DNA from: Methanobrevibacter olleyae
Lineage (GTDB): Archaea; Methanobacteriota; Methanobacteria; Methanobacteriales; Methanobacteriaceae
DNA: 64,000 bases
Reading direction: 5' to 3'
Assembly (NCBI GenBank): GCA_015063035.1
Contig: SUTG01000001.1
Span: 1 to 64,000 of the forward strand
The translations under genes were made by a program, and so were the position numbers. Shown piece after piece: positions 35,988 to 44,161 of this stretch. The notes beneath the pieces were generated by a model that was not told the DNA's origin, searched no databases, and saw only the letters and a list, made by a program, of their open reading frames with translations. Numbering within the stretch: position 1 is the first letter of the stretch; every line of letters begins with the position of its first letter.

Positions 35988-36410
35988 TTATTTATGAAAG
36001 TTCATGATCATTATTGCAGTTTCCCTAAACCATGGCTTTAGAGAAGGGTCGCATGGGGTCATGGAATCTGCAGTGGCTAACCAGCTTTGAAGCTCAGCAT
36101 AGCTTACGTTTGAAGGTGGGGTGCCGTCAAATATTATCAATCCATATTTTTTGTTTGCATCATTTGATGGCCATTGAATCAATATGTCTGCAGCCAATCC
36201 TCCCTGATTGTCTTCCACTGCCTTTTTGAATCTTGCCGCATAGTCATGAGGGCATCCAATGTTGCTTAAGGCATTATCCGCTTCGATAAGACGACCTAAG
36301 AGATCGTCTCCTTGTGTCACGTTTTTAACGATGTCGTTTGGAGAGCCACTTAAGATTTCATCTATAGGGCTCTTCTTTTCTTTTCCAAGTATTTTATCTA
36401 AAAAACCCAT
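35988..36410 (-). CDS. Hypothetical protein (140 residues)
   Basis: A soluble protein beginning MGFLDKILGKEKKS, with a helical core (DDLLGRLIEADNALSNIG, YAARFKKAVEDNQGGLAADILIQW) and a C-terminal segment resembling a tryptophan-rich helix (ELQSWLATAD, KPWFRETAIMIM). It lies 40 bp upstream of the HEAT-like gene on the same strand and shares its N-terminal motif, so the two are probably cotranscribed and may act together. No family recognised. Confidence 0.55.
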   Translation of the reverse strand: MGFLDKILGKEKKSPIDEILSGSPNDIVKNVTQGDDLLGRLIEADNALSNIGCPHDYAARFKKAVEDNQGGLAADILIQWPSNDANKKYGLIIFDGTPPSNVSYAELQSWLATADSMTPCDPSLKPWFRETAIMIMNFHK

Positions 36411-36687
36411 GTTTTCACCTCAGAAATTTTTTAAAAAAGCCATTTTTGTCCTGTTTTTGACTAAAAAAAAATCATGCCTAAAAGGAAATCTTTATTTTAA
36501 AGAATCCATTATGACTTTTATTGATTTACCATTAACTCATTAAATGGACTTTGTTTATGAATGTATTTATATATATCTATTTAATTTTCATATAATGTTT
36601 GACAAAAATATGATTATTCTGAACATTTTTAAAAAGTGCCCATCTATGTAGTACTTTTGATTGGGGTCTATCAGTTTTGCACCACAG

Positions 36688-37257
36688 TTAAAACATTAGC
36701 TTAAAGTATTCCTCATCCGGTTCCTCTCCTATCCCTTCCAATGCAGCTTCCTTGAAGAAAATGTAGTCCTCATTTTCGCTATCCATTTCGAGTAGCCTAT
36801 TGGCAATTTCCAATGCTTCCTTATATTCCCTTTCCTTGTGGAATAGGTAACGGAGCTTTATGAAGAGGTAGTCTTCATTGTCTGGATCGTATTCCAAAAG
36901 GCGGTCGAGTATTTTTAAAACGACCCTATGGTCAAGCTTGCTTAGATAGTCATACCCTCCATCGAATATGTCATAGACCTTTACCAATCCATAAAGATAC
37001 TTCTCCCTGTTTAGAGGGTCTACCCTAAGCAAGGTCGTGTAAGCTTTGAAGTAATTGTTAATTCCCTCTTTCTTATGTTCTTCAGCATATGATGGGTCTA
37101 TGTAATCTATGTGAAGTCCTCTTCTATACTCAAGGCACTTGTCTAGCTTTTGTGCATATAATTCTAGTGATTCCAGTTCTATATTGCACTTTGGGCATTC
37201 CTGTTTTTCTTGGTATAGTCTGTTGCATTGAGGGCAGATTTTAATTTCTGATTCCAT
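36688..37257 (-). CDS. Zinc-ribbon / TPR-like protein, copy 3
   Basis: A 189-residue paralogue of the gene at 29359-29895: CPQC/CPKC ribbon at residues 8-25, YRRGLHIDYIDPSYAEE, and TPR-like helices (PLNREKYLYGLVKVYDIFDGG, LLEYDPDNEDYLFIKLRYLF, ALEIANRLLEMD). It is the best-preserved TPR version of the three copies. Function unknown. Confidence 0.65.
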   Translation of the reverse strand: MESEIKICPQCNRLYQEKQECPKCNIELESLELYAQKLDKCLEYRRGLHIDYIDPSYAEEHKKEGINNYFKAYTTLLRVDPLNREKYLYGLVKVYDIFDGGYDYLSKLDHRVVLKILDRLLEYDPDNEDYLFIKLRYLFHKEREYKEALEIANRLLEMDSENEDYIFFKEAALEGIGEEPDEEYFKLMF

Positions 37258-37371
37258 GATTTTAGTTTATTTTTATTTAGTATAAAAATTGTGTTTTATT
37301 AAAAAATTTTTAATAAAACCTTTATAATATTAAGGATATATTCAAGTATAATACTGTAAAAGGGTGTAAAA

Positions 37372-38103
37372 ATGTCTAAGATATGTAATAAATGTGGAAA
37401 GGAAAATCCAGAAAACTTAACTTTTTGTGAAAACTGTGGTTCATTGTTATTAAATTCTCAAGAGTCTATAAAAGACTCTAAAAAAGAGATTAAAAGAGAA
37501 TCTTTTGTTTTAAAGGACGATTTTGAAAGGATCTTTCGTGATTATCTTCCTCAAAGGGAAAAATATGGAACTGTTGCATCACCAATTGCCTATTTTATTA
37601 AAGAGGATTTATTAGCTGATTTCAGCTATTTGATAGATGGACAGGTTCCTTGTACTGGAACTTCTGCAACAGTAGGTGTTGGTAATTTGGCACATTGCCC
37701 ACAATTGTTCTTTTGGGGAGATTATGGATGTAATTTGGAATTGATGTTCATGTTCATATTTAAGGCAGACATGTCTGGAGTCTATTTGTCCATGAGATAT
37801 TCAGGTAGACTAGACTCAGATGAAAGCCTTAAGATAAAAAGGGATGTTTATCAATATTGCATTAGGGAACATTTCCCTGAATTCGAATTCCTTGAATCAA
37901 TTGATTTGAAATCTGATACTGCTTATAGCATAAGCTATGAGAAGTCAACCATTATTTCCAAGTTTTATCCTAAGGACAATATTCCCTTTGATGAGGATTT
38001 GATTAAGGATATGAATGAATTTATTGAATGTGGTAAGCTATTGTGTAAACTTAAGCCTTTGAATGATGAGGAATTGGTTAAGAAGGTTATGAAAAAAGTT
38101 TAG
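37372..38103 (+). CDS. Zinc-ribbon protein of unknown function
   Basis: A 243-residue protein. CNKC (residues 4-7) and CENC (18-21) form an N-terminal zinc ribbon of the 'zinc-ribbon_2' type. After a charged linker comes a domain of about 190 residues (PIAYFIKEDLLADFSYLIDG, GNLAHCPQLFFWGDYGCNLELMF) without a recognised family. It starts a plus-strand run just before the defence island. Confidence 0.6.
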   Translation: MSKICNKCGKENPENLTFCENCGSLLLNSQESIKDSKKEIKRESFVLKDDFERIFRDYLPQREKYGTVASPIAYFIKEDLLADFSYLIDGQVPCTGTSATVGVGNLAHCPQLFFWGDYGCNLELMFMFIFKADMSGVYLSMRYSGRLDSDESLKIKRDVYQYCIREHFPEFEFLESIDLKSDTAYSISYEKSTIISKFYPKDNIPFDEDLIKDMNEFIECGKLLCKLKPLNDEELVKKVMKKV

Positions 38104-38149
38104 ATAAGAGTTTATAAAAGAAGATTTAAAATATCTTATCTATTTTTTT
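38101..38149 (+). terminator. Terminator overlapping the zinc-ribbon gene stop codon
   Basis: TAGATAAGA (38101-38109, including the stop codon) pairs perfectly with TCTTATCTA (38134-38142), followed by seven T. Confidence 0.7.
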
Positions 38150-38537
38150 ATACTATTAAACTTCATCCACATAATCGAATATTTCAATATTATTAACTAA
38201 AATTAATGACCTAAAAAAATTATTTAATTAAATCTTTGTAATATTATAAAATCTTTATATATTTGCTTTTTTTAGTTTATAAATTTATAATATTGATAAT
38301 AAATAATTTTAAAGTATTATTAGTTATTTTTATTACTTTTTAATATTATAAATCATAAATTTTTTATTTTTACAATATATTTTTTCATATTTTTATAAAT
38401 AAATTATTTTAGAGATATTAATTTTGAAATTTTAAAATATTTTTTTATTTTTGACCTAATTTAACAGAAAATTTTATATAGTTTCTAGGACATAATATAA
38501 TTGACAATATTTTAAGTAATTATTTTAGGTGAAAAAA
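38150..38537. other. AT-rich gap at the left edge of the defence island
   Basis: About 390 bp without a gene. A TTTTATATAG box at about 38471-38480 is a plausible TATA element for the XRE/ImmA/PIN operon; the rest is nearly pure A/T. Confidence 0.5.
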
Positions 38538-38876
38538 ATGAAAGAAATTGGTGATAGAATAAAAAGATTAAGGGAGGAAAATGGATATTCTCAAACCCAA
38601 GTAGCTGATTATTTGGGGATAGATCAGAGCAATCTTTCTAAAATAGAAAGAGGGGAAAGGAAATTCAAATTAGGCTTACTAAAAAAGCTATGTTTGTTAT
38701 ATAATTGCTCTCAAGATTATATATTATGCAGGAGCAATGAATATAATAAAAATGATATTTCATTCCGTCGCGATGGAAAAGTTGATTTGGAAGTTGTAGC
38801 AAAAGTAAATGAAACAGTTAATTACTTAAAATTATTGCGCAAAATTGAAAAGAGGAATAATGATAATTTAAAATAA
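38538..38876 (+). CDS. XRE-family HTH transcriptional regulator
   Basis: A 112-residue protein. Residues about 3-60 are a classic XRE/Cro helix-turn-helix (IKRLREENGYSQTQVADYLGI, QSNLSKIERGERKF). The ATG at 38538 follows AGGTGA by 5 bp; the in-frame GTG at 38529 lies inside that site. It leads a three-gene unit with an ImmA-like peptidase and a PIN protein and presumably represses it. Confidence 0.85.
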   Translation: MKEIGDRIKRLREENGYSQTQVADYLGIDQSNLSKIERGERKFKLGLLKKLCLLYNCSQDYILCRSNEYNKNDISFRRDGKVDLEVVAKVNETVNYLKLLRKIEKRNNDNLK

Positions 38877-38885
38877 GAGGTTCGC

Positions 38886-39608
38886 ATGGAACAATTAGCT
38901 TTAAAATTAAGAAGGGAATGGGGCATAGATAATTATGCTCCAATAGATATTTTTTCATTGGTATTGGAAAAAATTGGGAATTTAACATTGCTCTGGTTAG
39001 AGATGGATGAAGATGTCAGTGGGTGCTGCACTGAAACTGAGGATGATTCAGTAATTTTAATTAATTCTAACCACAGTAAGGGCAGACAGAATTTTACATT
39101 GGCCCATGAGTTATATCATTTAAAGTTTGATGATTCATCTGATTCACCCATTTGTATGATAAATAGTAAAAATCCTATAGAAAGGAAAGCAAATGAGTTT
39201 GCATCATATTTTTTAATGCCTAAATGTGCTTTGGAAGATTATTACTCTAGACATGATATTGGCAAATGGACATTGAGAGATATTGTCAGATGTGAACAGT
39301 TCTTTCAGATTAGTCATAGAGCTTTGTTAACTAGATTGCGTGATGAAAGATATATAGATGAGGATGAGTTTGATTATTATTCATCATTGATAATATCTCG
39401 TTGTGCGGCTAATTTAGGATTTGATACCACATTATATAGAAAATCTCCAGATTCCAAAAAACATTATGTTTTAGGCAATTTAATTCCCTTAGCTGAAGAA
39501 TTATATGAAAAGGAAGAAATTTCTAAGGGATTAAGGAATGAAATATTCTTAAAAAATTTTAGAGCAGATCTTGTCTATAATTTAGAGGAGGATAACGGTT
39601 TTGACTAA
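38886..39608 (+). CDS. ImmA/IrrE-family metallo-endopeptidase
   Basis: A 240-residue protein of COG2856. The zinc motif H74-E-L-Y-H78 and the downstream ERKANEFASYFLMP helix with the third ligand are intact. ImmA/IrrE proteases cleave XRE-type repressors in response to DNA damage or phage, and the gene just upstream is such a repressor. The C-terminal 100 residues are helical and not conserved. It overlaps the PIN gene by 8 bp, so the two are translationally coupled. Confidence 0.85.
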   Translation: MEQLALKLRREWGIDNYAPIDIFSLVLEKIGNLTLLWLEMDEDVSGCCTETEDDSVILINSNHSKGRQNFTLAHELYHLKFDDSSDSPICMINSKNPIERKANEFASYFLMPKCALEDYYSRHDIGKWTLRDIVRCEQFFQISHRALLTRLRDERYIDEDEFDYYSSLIISRCAANLGFDTTLYRKSPDSKKHYVLGNLIPLAEELYEKEEISKGLRNEIFLKNFRADLVYNLEEDNGFD

Positions 39609-40182
39609 ACAAATATTTTACGATACGGATTGTTTATCCTCTTTCTTGGAAATAAACGATTGGTCTATTTTAGAACATCTTTTTGATGAGATTACTATTC
39701 CAAATGCTGTTTATGAAGAATTCACTTCGCTACCACTATCATCACCCATCATTAAGAATTTAGAGATTTTAATTGACACTAATTTTGTTAAAATCGAAGA
39801 TATTAATCCATTTTCTAATACTTATGATATTTATAGGGATATTAAGAAAGAATATGAACATAATGAGGGTAAGCTTTTAGGGGATGGAGAAGCAGAAGCA
39901 ATGGCATTTGTTGTTTCAAAGAAAGGCATTTTGGCTTCAAATAATTTTAGGGATATAAAATATTTCGTGGATAAGTATGAAATGGCTTTATTGACGTCTG
40001 CATATATGATTTGCATCTCTGTTGATGATGGTTTTATTCCCACTGAAAAAGCTAGTGATATTTGGAATCAGATGTGGGATAATGGAGTAAATTTGCCTAA
40101 ATTGACATTTGAAGAATATTATTATGATGGACAGTATGAATCAGATTACAATGATTTTGGAAAAAGAGTGAATTTTAAATAA
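39601..40182 (+). CDS. PIN-domain-like ribonuclease (toxin-like)
   Basis: A 193-residue protein with PIN-fold features: FYDTDCLSSFL at the N-terminus supplies the first acidic residues (D8, D10), VYEEF a central glutamate, GDGEAEAMAF the next acidic cluster and ASNNFRDIKYF the last. The start is TTG inside the stop region of the ImmA gene. In the arrangement XRE-ImmA-PIN it is the likely effector, cutting RNA when the repressor is cleaved (inference). Confidence 0.7.
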   Translation: MTKQIFYDTDCLSSFLEINDWSILEHLFDEITIPNAVYEEFTSLPLSSPIIKNLEILIDTNFVKIEDINPFSNTYDIYRDIKKEYEHNEGKLLGDGEAEAMAFVVSKKGILASNNFRDIKYFVDKYEMALLTSAYMICISVDDGFIPTEKASDIWNQMWDNGVNLPKLTFEEYYYDGQYESDYNDFGKRVNFK

Positions 40183-40198
40183 TTATTGAAGTGGAAAC

Positions 40199-40438
40199 AT
40201 GACTAAGAAAGTAACAAGATATGTCGTTCAGACAAAGGATGGAAAGTGGGCTAATAAGAAAGCCAATTCTAAAAGAGCTTCCTCTGTAAGTGATACCCAG
40301 GCAGAAGCTAGAAGTAAGGCAATTGAACAAGCCAAGAAACATGGGAATACTGAAGTGAAAGTTCAAGGAAGAGATGGAAAGATAAGAGAATCAAATACTT
40401 ATACTAGAAAGAAAGATCCTAAAAAAATTAAGGGTTGA
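40199..40438 (+). CDS. DUF2188-domain protein
   Basis: A 79-residue, very basic protein with the DUF2188 pattern: VVQTKDGKWANKKANSKRAS, DTQAEARSKAIEQAKK and a final G-R-D-G-K-I-R-E-S-N-T-Y-T. The family is common near mobile and defence genes; its role is not established. It lies 16 bp after the PIN gene. Confidence 0.8.
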   Translation: MTKKVTRYVVQTKDGKWANKKANSKRASSVSDTQAEARSKAIEQAKKHGNTEVKVQGRDGKIRESNTYTRKKDPKKIKG

Positions 40439-40494
40439 TATTTCACAACCTATTTTTTTTAAATGATAAACAGCTAATAAATCAGGGAGTAATT

Positions 40495-41487
40495 ATGAAT
40501 TGTATATTTTGTAATGATGAAATTAATGAAAAAAACTTTTCTAGAGAACATATCATTCCAGAGTCCTTGGGAGGTAAATTTGTTATTGATAATGTATGTA
40601 AAGAATGTAATAGTAGAATAGGCGCCGATTTTGAAGATAAATTAAATAAAAATACTATTATTACTTTTATTTTATCTTATTATTTAATAAAAAATAAATC
40701 GAACAAATATGTTACTCCACATATTAAACCTTTCGGTGATAAAAAGACTATATTTAAAATGACGGATGATGGGCAAATTTATATGCATACTCTCACTAAT
40801 GTAGTAGAAAATGGTAAAAATACTATTATTGAATTTGATAAAACAGAATCACAAAAATATATAGAGGGGACTGTAAATAAAAAGATAAATCGTTTAAATA
40901 AAAAACAGGGTTCTAATATACCTGATTATTGTGAGGATTCTAAACAAAATTTTAAAGAGACAGAGAAATTAGAATATGGAGATTATGTTCCTTTTAAAAT
41001 GGAAATGGATTTATCAATTTTAGTTAAGTTATTTATTAAGATAAGTTATGAATTTGCATATATCTATTTGGACTCAGATTATTCTAACGGCAATGTTTCA
41101 ATTATGTTAAAAAAAATTATTAGTCTAACTGATGAGGATTTTAATAAATATTTGTCATCTGATCAATCTATGATTCAAGTAGAATATGACACTGAAAGAA
41201 TAGAAGAATGCATTGGGAAAGTTATAAAAACATCACAATTAAATACTGAAAATATTCATTATAAAAAAGAATTAAAGCCATCATCTAATGGTGATTATAT
41301 TCATAAAGTTTCAATGTTTAATGAAAAAGGTAAAATTTTCGTGAATATTAACTTATTTGATATTTTTTTAGGTAGAATATGTGTTAGTGAAGATGCAAAT
41401 AAATATGTAGATAAATCTGGAAAATTAATGGAATTAATCACAGGAAGAAAAAATAATAAGGTTATTAATAAACTAATAAGAAATTAA
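40495..41487 (+). CDS. HNH endonuclease
   Basis: A 330-residue protein. The N-terminus is a compact HNH/treble-clef motif: C3-x2-C6, EHIIPESLGG with H19, and C35-x2-C38-N-S-R-I-G. The remaining 280 residues are an unrecognised, possibly target-recognition, domain. The ATG at 40495 has an AGGGAG site; an earlier in-frame TTG has none. Stand-alone HNH genes of this type are frequent in defence islands. Confidence 0.8.
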   Translation: MNCIFCNDEINEKNFSREHIIPESLGGKFVIDNVCKECNSRIGADFEDKLNKNTIITFILSYYLIKNKSNKYVTPHIKPFGDKKTIFKMTDDGQIYMHTLTNVVENGKNTIIEFDKTESQKYIEGTVNKKINRLNKKQGSNIPDYCEDSKQNFKETEKLEYGDYVPFKMEMDLSILVKLFIKISYEFAYIYLDSDYSNGNVSIMLKKIISLTDEDFNKYLSSDQSMIQVEYDTERIEECIGKVIKTSQLNTENIHYKKELKPSSNGDYIHKVSMFNEKGKIFVNINLFDIFLGRICVSEDANKYVDKSGKLMELITGRKNNKVINKLIRN

Positions 41488-41514
41488 TATAATAAAACTT
41501 TGGGGTGACTTGAA

Positions 41515-41580
41515 ATGATAAAGAGATTTTTTAGGATACTTCACTCTTTAAAATATGAAGATATTGATTTTAAAAGATGA
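41515..41580 (+). CDS. Possible 21-residue peptide gene
   Basis: A very short ORF (MIKRFFRILHSLKYEDIDF...) with a good GGGGTGA ribosome site 5 bp upstream. The peptide is basic and amphipathic at its N-terminus, which would suit a small toxic peptide, but such short ORFs also arise by chance. Confidence 0.25.
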   Translation: MIKRFFRILHSLKYEDIDFKR

Positions 41581-41785
41581 GGTAGCATTAGAGTGAAAAA
41601 ATTACTCAAATGTCCACAGTTTCTAACCCAAACAATTTTAAGAGAAATGAAAAGAAAAATTAATGAAAAAATCCTTTTTACTATTTTCTTATATTATTTA
41701 TTTTTTGCATTGAATATCAAAAATTTTTTAAATATTTATCCATATAATATATTTATAAATCACTTTTGTAAAGGAGGATGATATT

Positions 41786-42286
41786 GTGGGTTTATTTTAT
41801 TTGGATGTTGATATTGATAAGGAAAATAAGATTATGCGTGACCATAACCCTTATGATTGGGTTAAATGCGAGGTTACTTTGCCTAAAATGCAATTGGTTA
41901 CCGAGTCTTTTAGTCCTGCGGCCAGAGGTTTTGCTACAGGAGCATTTGGACTGATGGGATTGGCAATTACAAGTGGTGTCAATCAGCATTATGAGCATGT
42001 CTCATTTAAGTCATATTTTAAGATAGCTGAGAAGGGCATTGTTATTCTTCAAGGATGTGATGATGGTTCGGATCTTCGTATTCCTTGGGATTATATTCTC
42101 GGAGCAAGTTATGTGAGAGAGAATAATGAACTTCTTTTGAAAATTACATTGTTAAAACATCAGACAATTAAATTGTATTTCCCTTTTTTCTGGAATGGAA
42201 ACAATCAAATCCATTATTGCCGTGGCATTGCTAGGTTAATCAATGAGAAGGCTTGTGGCGTTTCCCCAGAAGATGAAGGATGGTAA
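41786..42286 (+). CDS. PH-like-domain hypothetical protein, copy 1
   Basis: A 166-residue protein starting with GTG behind a strong GGAGGATGAT site. The second half has a strand pattern like small PH/GRAM domains, with the segment KIAEKGIVILQGCDDGSDLRIPWDYILG. The same segment occurs in the next gene, so the two are paralogues. A glycine-rich hydrophobic stretch (GFATGAFGLMGLAI) in the first half may dip into the membrane. Confidence 0.6.
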   Translation: MGLFYLDVDIDKENKIMRDHNPYDWVKCEVTLPKMQLVTESFSPAARGFATGAFGLMGLAITSGVNQHYEHVSFKSYFKIAEKGIVILQGCDDGSDLRIPWDYILGASYVRENNELLLKITLLKHQTIKLYFPFFWNGNNQIHYCRGIARLINEKACGVSPEDEGW

Positions 42287-42337
42287 TTACTCAGTACCTG
42301 AAAATTAAATAATATTTAACTAAAAGAGAGGAATTTT

Positions 42338-42739
42338 ATGAAAGATATATTTAATCCTGGTCTTTTTGAGCCAAGAATCAATGAGGGAAAAGAACTAGCT
42401 ATAATGGAGAAATACAATCCTTATTCTGGCATCAAGGTGCAGTTTGGATTTTCTCCAGATGATAACTTCTTTAAAACAATCTTCCGTATTGCTCAAAAAG
42501 GACTTGTTATCCAAGGATGGAATGATGATTGCTCAGATCTTCGCATTCCTTGGAATGACATTGCAGGGGTTTCCACTTATGAAAGCTTTTGGTCTCCTTT
42601 GACTTTGGTAATTAATCTTAAGGATGGTAGAGAGGGTTATATCTTCTTTGATAATTGGTCCACTACAAATACACATATTCATTTGATTAGGGGAATTTCA
42701 CGGATTATTCTAGCTAAAATAGATGAAGAAAGTGAATAA
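42338..42739 (+). CDS. PH-like-domain hypothetical protein, copy 2
   Basis: A 133-residue paralogue of the preceding protein, sharing RIAQKGLVIQGWNDDCSDLRIPWNDI. It lacks the hydrophobic stretch. The ATG follows AGAGAGGAATTTT. No function assigned; the pair sits inside the defence island. Confidence 0.6.
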   Translation: MKDIFNPGLFEPRINEGKELAIMEKYNPYSGIKVQFGFSPDDNFFKTIFRIAQKGLVIQGWNDDCSDLRIPWNDIAGVSTYESFWSPLTLVINLKDGREGYIFFDNWSTTNTHIHLIRGISRIILAKIDEESE

Positions 42740-42994
42740 AAAGAATTTAAAAATAAAGAAACAAGACTAAAACTAGTTTATAATTAATCAGTTAAACTAA
42801 AAACATAGGATTTCTGTGAATGTATAATGAATAATTACTTAATCATATTCTAAGGATTCATTATTATCATAAAGAAAATTATGTAAATTATTTATCATGG
42901 TAAAAAAATCCTTCAATTTTTTTTAAATTTATGATGAGTAATAACTATAAAAATCTAATTGTTGGTTTAATTTTAAGATAAAGTGGGTAAGGGC

Positions 42995-44083
42995 ATGTTA
43001 AAAGATGGAATAAATGAAATAAAAATTGAAAGCTATGATGAACTTGTAAACATAATCTGTGGAAAACATGAGAAGAATAAAATAGACCTTCGAGAAGATT
43101 TTATATTCAGAGGATTATCGGATGTTAAATATGAGTTAGTCCCATCATCGCTCCGAAGAAATGACCTAAACCAATTAAAAATTGATGAATTTATTGAATC
43201 AAACGAAAAATTTTGGATTGAAGTCGATAAGGAAGAAGTTGCGGAGAAAAACTTAGTATGTTATGAAGACTCATCTGAAAATAAATACTATATAGAAGTT
43301 GACAAATATGGAAACCCTACTTTAGATGAGAATACTGATTATTTTGTTGCAAAAAATGAATTACAAAATGAAAAAGAGTTATACATTCTAGAAAAATTTT
43401 TTAACTATGCTGATAAATGTGGTTTAAAAGTTAACACGAATAATTGGACTCGAGAATTAATACATCCTATTTCACAAATACATTCCGATTTGGAAAAATC
43501 GTTTTTTGATTATCAAGAAATAATGTCTTTAGCTCAACATTATGGATTACCTACAAAAGCATTAGATTGGTCTTATGATTATAAAGTTTCGCTATATTTT
43601 GCAGTAAAAGATGTTTTATTCAATTCAGATTCACAAGACTGTGTTTTATGGGCTTTAAATTATAAATTATTTGAAAATAAACTAACAAATAACAAATATA
43701 TAATTAACTTAAATCTTTACAGACCAGAATATAATACTAATCCAAATTTAACTGCTCAAAAGGGATTATTTACATTTTTAGGGAATTATGTTGATAATTA
43801 TGAAATGCCACTAGATCAAATTATATCTGATGAGTTAAAACAGGACATAATGTACAGAAGCAAAGGAGAAAAATTTGATAGAAAGATTATTACAGTTCCT
43901 CAGAATTTATCTTCAAAAGATACTGTTTTTTATAAATTTATCATACCTAAAGAACTTAAAGCAGAAATTTTAAATGAATTATATTTAGATGGATATTCAG
44001 AAGAATATTTATTTCCAGGGTATAAAGGAGTTTCTGAGCATGTTATTAATGAAGTTAAATTAAGAAATTTATTAAATGATTAA
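42995..44083 (+). CDS. FRG-domain protein
   Basis: A 362-residue protein. FRG motifs are clear: FIFRGLSD with the defining F-R-G (residues 38-40), ELVPSSLRR, and the second signature QHYGLPTKALDWSYD followed by LYFAV. FRG proteins occur widely in defence and toxin-like settings, but their biochemical activity is not settled. The ATG at 42995 is favoured over an in-frame GTG at 42983. Next genes are a TOPRIM nuclease and a HEPN-like protein on the same strand, 78 and 88 bp apart. Confidence 0.8.
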   Translation: MLKDGINEIKIESYDELVNIICGKHEKNKIDLREDFIFRGLSDVKYELVPSSLRRNDLNQLKIDEFIESNEKFWIEVDKEEVAEKNLVCYEDSSENKYYIEVDKYGNPTLDENTDYFVAKNELQNEKELYILEKFFNYADKCGLKVNTNNWTRELIHPISQIHSDLEKSFFDYQEIMSLAQHYGLPTKALDWSYDYKVSLYFAVKDVLFNSDSQDCVLWALNYKLFENKLTNNKYIINLNLYRPEYNTNPNLTAQKGLFTFLGNYVDNYEMPLDQIISDELKQDIMYRSKGEKFDRKIITVPQNLSSKDTVFYKFIIPKELKAEILNELYLDGYSEEYLFPGYKGVSEHVINEVKLRNLLND

Positions 44084-44161
44084 AATATTTGCTCGATAAA
44101 AATTCTTAGTTTTATAAAAATATTGATTGAATGTAGGTATGAATATTTACGAAGGTGGAAC

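Noticed and set aside
38529-38537. GTG start for the XRE gene
   Set aside because: The GTG is part of the AGGTGA ribosome site; the ATG at 38538 has correct spacing.
41593-41781. Plus-strand ORF of 62 residues (GTG start)
   Set aside because: No good ribosome site, AT-driven composition and no recognisable domain; it lies in the promoter region of the PH-like gene.
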